The translations under genes and the position numbers were made by a program. 10,977 nucleotides of DNA from assembly GCA_013287095.1 (NCBI GenBank), contig JABDEJ010000075.1, positions 1-10,977 on the forward strand. The letters are read 5' to 3'. This document shows positions 8,196-10,977 of the stretch, piece after piece. Numbering within the stretch: the first letter of the stretch is position 1; each line of letters opens with the position of its first letter. This DNA is from Bacteroidota bacterium (GTDB lineage Bacteria > Bacteroidota > Bacteroidia > CAILMK01). Under the pieces are notes generated by a model, which was not told where the DNA came from, ran no database searches, and saw only the letters and a list, made by a program, of their open reading frames with translations.

Positions 8196-9308
8196 CTATT
8201 CCTCGTCAAATGCAACGATAAGGCTCCCGTCTGTCACAATGCGTTCACCGGGGCTTACACCGCTTATGAGGTATGTAATATCGCCATCGCTACGCAATAT
8301 TTTTACGATCCTTTTTTCAAATGTCGTGTCATTTTTTGCTACAACCACTTCATATTTATTATTCTCAAATACAAGTGCTTTTGTTGGTATCGAAATATAT
8401 TTCTGTTCGGTCTGTGAGTGTACTTTGATACTGGCGAACATATCCGGCTTCAAAAGTCCGTCCTTGTTATCCAGCACGATGCGCACTTTAAGGGTTTTGC
8501 TTACGGGATCCAATAAAGTATTGATCTTTTGAATTTTTCCCTGGAAAACCTTATCCGGATATGCAATGGTCGTTATCTCCACCGGGTCATCTACATGTAC
8601 CCTTGACAGGTCACTTTCATAAACATCCGCCACTACCCAAACAGTATTCATATAGGATACCATGAAGAGGTCTGTTGCATTATCTGCCCTCACTTCCATA
8701 TTTTCAGTGATGTTTTTATCAACAATGTAGCCGTCAATCGGAGCCAGAATTTTATAAGTGGCGTCATTTTCTTCAGGGCTTGCCCCATATATTTTCAATT
8801 GCTGCTTGAGCATATTCAAGTTACTTTGTGCCTTTTTATAGTCATTCTGGGCAGAAAGTACCTGATTCTGGCTATAGTAGTTGCTTTTATAGAGTTCTTC
8901 ACTATTATCAAGATTCTTTTTCGCCAGCTTCAGGTCTGATGCAGCCATTTCGTACTGACTCTGAAAGCTATTTACTTCGGAGCTTCTTAAAACGGCAAGC
9001 ACCTCTCCTTTATTCACCTTATCACCAAGGCTTACGTTTACCTTTAGCACATTTCCGCTTGCAATTGGGAATACACTTGAAACCTTATCCTGGTCAACCG
9101 AGATTTTGCCGGTAAGGGTCAATTCTTTTTGCCCGTAAACTTCCTTCACAGTATCAATACCAAGTGATTTGGTTTGTTGTTTTGTAATCCTTATTAATGA
9201 TTTATCGGTTTCAGGTTGCTCCGGTGTTTCTTTCTTGCTGTTGCAAGAAAAGAAAACAGAAACGGAAATAACTGATAATAGAAATCGCATATAATTGATT
9301 CTTTGCAT
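8196..9308 (-). CDS. RND efflux periplasmic adaptor lipoprotein (HlyD/CzcB-CusB type membrane fusion protein)
   Basis: This 370-residue protein bridges the inner-membrane pump and the outer-membrane channel. Residues 8-22 form a signal peptide ending VFFSC, so C22 is the likely lipid-anchored first residue of the mature protein. Domains in order are a first lipoyl half (about 79-110, with ASGNVLKVNVSLGDKV), a helical hairpin (about 112-173) that should meet the channel, a second lipoyl half (about 186-206, with APIDGYIVDK), a beta-barrel (about 222-297, with LDPVSKTLKVRIVL) and a membrane-proximal domain at the C-terminus. There is no His-rich or Met-rich metal-binding extension. The gene starts only 4 bases after the channel stop. 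M7 (codon at 9290-9288) is an equally good start and would leave a shorter, more typical signal peptide; neither start has a clear ribosome site. It is co-directional with both pumps and is the only adaptor in the window. Confidence 0.93.
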   Translation of the reverse strand: MQRINYMRFLLSVISVSVFFSCNSKKETPEQPETDKSLIRITKQQTKSLGIDTVKEVYGQKELTLTGKISVDQDKVSSVFPIASGNVLKVNVSLGDKVNKGEVLAVLRSSEVNSFQSQYEMAASDLKLAKKNLDNSEELYKSNYYSQNQVLSAQNDYKKAQSNLNMLKQQLKIYGASPEENDATYKILAPIDGYIVDKNITENMEVRADNATDLFMVSYMNTVWVVADVYESDLSRVHVDDPVEITTIAYPDKVFQGKIQKINTLLDPVSKTLKVRIVLDNKDGLLKPDMFASIKVHSQTEQKYISIPTKALVFENNKYEVVVAKNDTTFEKRIVKILRSDGDITYLISGVSPGERIVTDGSLIVAFDEE

Positions 9309-9312
9309 ATTA

Positions 9313-10665
9313 TTATTTAATAATGGTAGTGCCTACCTGGTAGTTAAGGTTTTGCCTGGCGTTGAAATAGTTTGTCTTAAGGTCAATCACATCTGATTTT
9401 GCAGATGTATAAGTCCTCATCTGATCCAAAAAATCAAGCAGGCTTATCAATTTTTTTTCGTAATTATTTACTGCATTTGTCTCTAATTGGTCAAGGTCTG
9501 ATGCATAGTTTTTATCAGTAGCATCATATTGTTGCTTATATTTAAATAGCTTAAAATAAGCGCCTTCCACTTCGTTTTCTACTGTTGTAGCTTGAAGGGT
9601 GTCATTTACCTGTGCTTTACTTATCTCATATTTAGCTGCAGCAATCTGCCCCTGGTTGCGGTTGAAAAAAGGAATATCTGATGAAATACCTATTCCGGAA
9701 TAATTATATCCAGCGCCTCCAGCCTTATCATAATCCAGGCCAATTGAAAGATCAGGAACACCAAGGGATCTTTGGAGTTTTAAGTTCTGTACCTGGTAAT
9801 CAATTGTTTTATGAGAATATTTTAAGTCGCCCCGGTTCTGGTTAGCCGTATTGATCACATCAGCAAGTGCGGGCAATTGTGTCTGATCAAGTGCCTCATT
9901 GTTTTTTGTTTTGAGATAAGACTTCAGTGGGTAATGAAGTAAAATCTTTAAATCGGTTTCATTATCCTGAAGTTCACTTTCAGTGGTCAAAAGTTGGTTT
10001 TTATCATTAAGTTCTTCAGCCTGAAGCCTTACCAAATCATTTTTAGAACTCACTCCAAGAGTCAACTGTTTTTTGGTTGATGCAATAAGTGTATCCAAAG
10101 ATACTATCTGTCTTTTGAAAAGACTGGCTTTTTGTTGATCCCCATTCACCGTGCTAAAGTCATTATACATTTGAAGCTTTAAAGCACGAACTACTTCTTC
10201 AAAAGTGAATTGAGCCCGTTCTACATCCAATTTGTCAAGTCTTACCTGGTTCACATGACGGCCGGCATAGCTTATCATCTGTTGTAATTGCACACTCCAT
10301 TCCCCATTTGAACTTTCCGGGTTTGTATCAAAAAATTTCTTTGTGCCGTTATTGTAAAAAGTCTGGGAATAAGTGACATTCGGATTATACCACAACTTCG
10401 ATTGCAAAACATTGGTTTTAGCAATATCTACATCGTATTTGGCTGCAATAATGGCAAGGTCCTGGGAAATGAACCTTTGTTCTGCATCCTGTAGCGTAAT
10501 TGTTACCGTGTCTGATGGCGCCAGACTGGTTTGGGCATTAGATTTGAATGCAAATAAAAGGACAAATACCAATGACGATATGTGTAGGATAAACTTCAAT
10601 TTCTTATCTATTTTGACAACATTTGCTCTTGACTGTTCATGTATTTGGCGATTGTCTGTACACAT
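9313..10665 (-). CDS. TolC-family outer-membrane efflux channel (CzcC/CusC-like)
   Basis: This 450-residue protein forms the outer-membrane exit duct of the efflux complex. A hydrophobic segment (24-40) followed by KSNA|QT gives a signal peptidase I site after residue 44, so unlike CusC it is not expected to be lipidated. Two OEP repeats are visible, about 57-248 and 268-446. Landmarks are LGVSSKNDLVRLQAE in the first repeat's long helix and IPFFNRNQGQIAAAKYE in the second, a signature of this family. The helical stretches should form the periplasmic coiled-coil barrel. It is the first gene of the minus-strand operon, and the adaptor follows after 4 bases. The 23-residue n-region of the signal is long, but there is no later ATG before the hydrophobic core, and an in-frame TGA lies six codons upstream of the ATG at 10665. 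Only an internal TTG at residue 23 could give a shorter form. Confidence 0.93.
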   Translation of the reverse strand: MCTDNRQIHEQSRANVVKIDKKLKFILHISSLVFVLLFAFKSNAQTSLAPSDTVTITLQDAEQRFISQDLAIIAAKYDVDIAKTNVLQSKLWYNPNVTYSQTFYNNGTKKFFDTNPESSNGEWSVQLQQMISYAGRHVNQVRLDKLDVERAQFTFEEVVRALKLQMYNDFSTVNGDQQKASLFKRQIVSLDTLIASTKKQLTLGVSSKNDLVRLQAEELNDKNQLLTTESELQDNETDLKILLHYPLKSYLKTKNNEALDQTQLPALADVINTANQNRGDLKYSHKTIDYQVQNLKLQRSLGVPDLSIGLDYDKAGGAGYNYSGIGISSDIPFFNRNQGQIAAAKYEISKAQVNDTLQATTVENEVEGAYFKLFKYKQQYDATDKNYASDLDQLETNAVNNYEKKLISLLDFLDQMRTYTSAKSDVIDLKTNYFNARQNLNYQVGTTIIK

Positions 10666-10820
10666 AAGGTTTAAAAAGGGTCACGAAAAATGAAAAAAAT
10701 CTATAAAATTTTGAATACTAACTAGATATAACATTTTTCAGAAAGGTTCTGTTCAGTCAGGCGCTTTTATACAAATTCTATGCCTAAAGTTTGATTCTTA
10801 TTATATTTTTGCATGAATTT
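10666..10820. promoter_or_regulatory. Divergent intergenic region serving the efflux operon (-) and the AlbA_2 gene (+)
   Basis: This 155-base AT-rich spacer separates two outward-reading starts, so it must hold the promoter of the efflux operon unless transcription comes from further away. On the plus strand TATTTTTG (10804-10811) matches the Bacteroidota -7 consensus, but the nearest TTTG (10790-10793) is only 10 bases upstream, too close for a -33 element. On the minus strand TAGAATTTG (10780-10772) resembles a -7 box with one extra base and lacks a partner. I cannot name a firm promoter or a metal-regulator operator here. Confidence 0.45.
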
Positions 10821-10977
10821 ATGAGCAATTCACACATCAGGAACCTGATTGCCAAAGGCGAGGGTCAGGAGCTTGATTTTAAATATTATATCTCCAGCGC
10901 ATCCAAAATCGCCAAAACGCTGGTTGCATTTGCCAATTCAAGTGGTGGACGGCTTCTTATTGGCGTAAAGGACAACG
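10821..10977 (+). CDS. AlbA_2/Schlafen AAA_4-type putative ATP-binding protein (3' partial)
   Basis: An ATG at 10821 opens a frame that runs to the window edge, with 52 complete codons. The residues GEGQELDFKYYIS, then KIAKTLVAFANSSGG, then RLLIGVKDN match the start of the AlbA_2 (Schlafen AAA_4) putative DNA- or nucleotide-binding domain: an acidic E-x-DFK motif, a helix ending AFANSSGG, and a strand LLIGV. In Bacteroidota this domain occurs alone in small proteins of unknown role and also joined to winged-helix domains in predicted regulators. Which kind this is depends on the missing part. The in-frame stop TAA at 10785-10787 and the absence of another ATG make this start the best choice. 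No Shine-Dalgarno sequence precedes it, as is usual for the phylum. It is divergent from the efflux operon; a regulatory link is possible but unproven. Confidence 0.8.
   Translation, partial: MSNSHIRNLIAKGEGQELDFKYYISSASKIAKTLVAFANSSGGRLLIGVKDN

Noticed and set aside
10685..10739. Inverted repeat GAAAAATG ... CATTTTTC in the divergent intergenic region
   Set aside because: It is 8 bases of low-complexity AT sequence 39 bases apart, likely by chance, and matches no operator I know.
10804..10811. TATTTTTG as a firm promoter for the AlbA_2 gene
   Set aside because: It matches the -7 consensus, but no -33 element lies at the usual distance and it would leave almost no leader before the ATG at 10821.

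Overview
The window reads as chromosomal DNA from a member of the Bacteroidota, probably of the Chitinophagia or Sphingobacteriia type. The evidence is a C-terminal type IX secretion sorting domain on the first gene, a lipoprotein signal ending in FFSC, AT-rich spacers, almost no Shine-Dalgarno sequences, and TAnnTTTG-like promoter elements. The genus cannot be fixed from this sequence alone.

Layout. Bases 2-1435 (+) are the 3' part of a large secreted beta-propeller (BNR/Asp-box) protein with a type IX sorting domain. It ends at a strong, bidirectional intrinsic terminator at 1461-1491. The rest, up to 10665, lies on the minus strand and is a heavy-metal-type RND efflux locus. In transcription order it holds a TolC-family outer-membrane channel (10665-9313), a periplasmic adaptor lipoprotein (9308-8196), a first CzcA/CusA-family pump (8121-5014), an 18-bp perfect terminator hairpin (4991-4951), and a second, closely similar pump (4819-1700). 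At the right edge (10821 onward, +) a divergent gene begins. It encodes an AlbA_2/Schlafen-AAA_4-type putative ATP-binding protein and is cut by the window end.

How the genes work together. Channel, adaptor and pump make a complete tripartite efflux machine spanning both membranes. Both pumps carry the Asp-Asp-Glu pattern in transmembrane helix 4 that is typical of CzcA-like divalent-cation exporters. Both lack the three periplasmic methionines that bind Cu/Ag in E. coli CusA, so Zn/Co/Cd/Ni-like ions are a better guess than Cu/Ag, though the substrate is not proven. The unusual point is that two pumps, about 83% identical by hand count and colinear without a gap over 1030 residues, share one adaptor and one channel and are separated by a strong terminator. 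This suggests unequal expression, alternative pumps, or a mixed trimer. No metal-responsive regulator, CRISPR array, tRNA, rRNA or insertion sequence was seen. Apart from the pump pair the window looks like an ordinary efflux locus, and I found no clearly new system.
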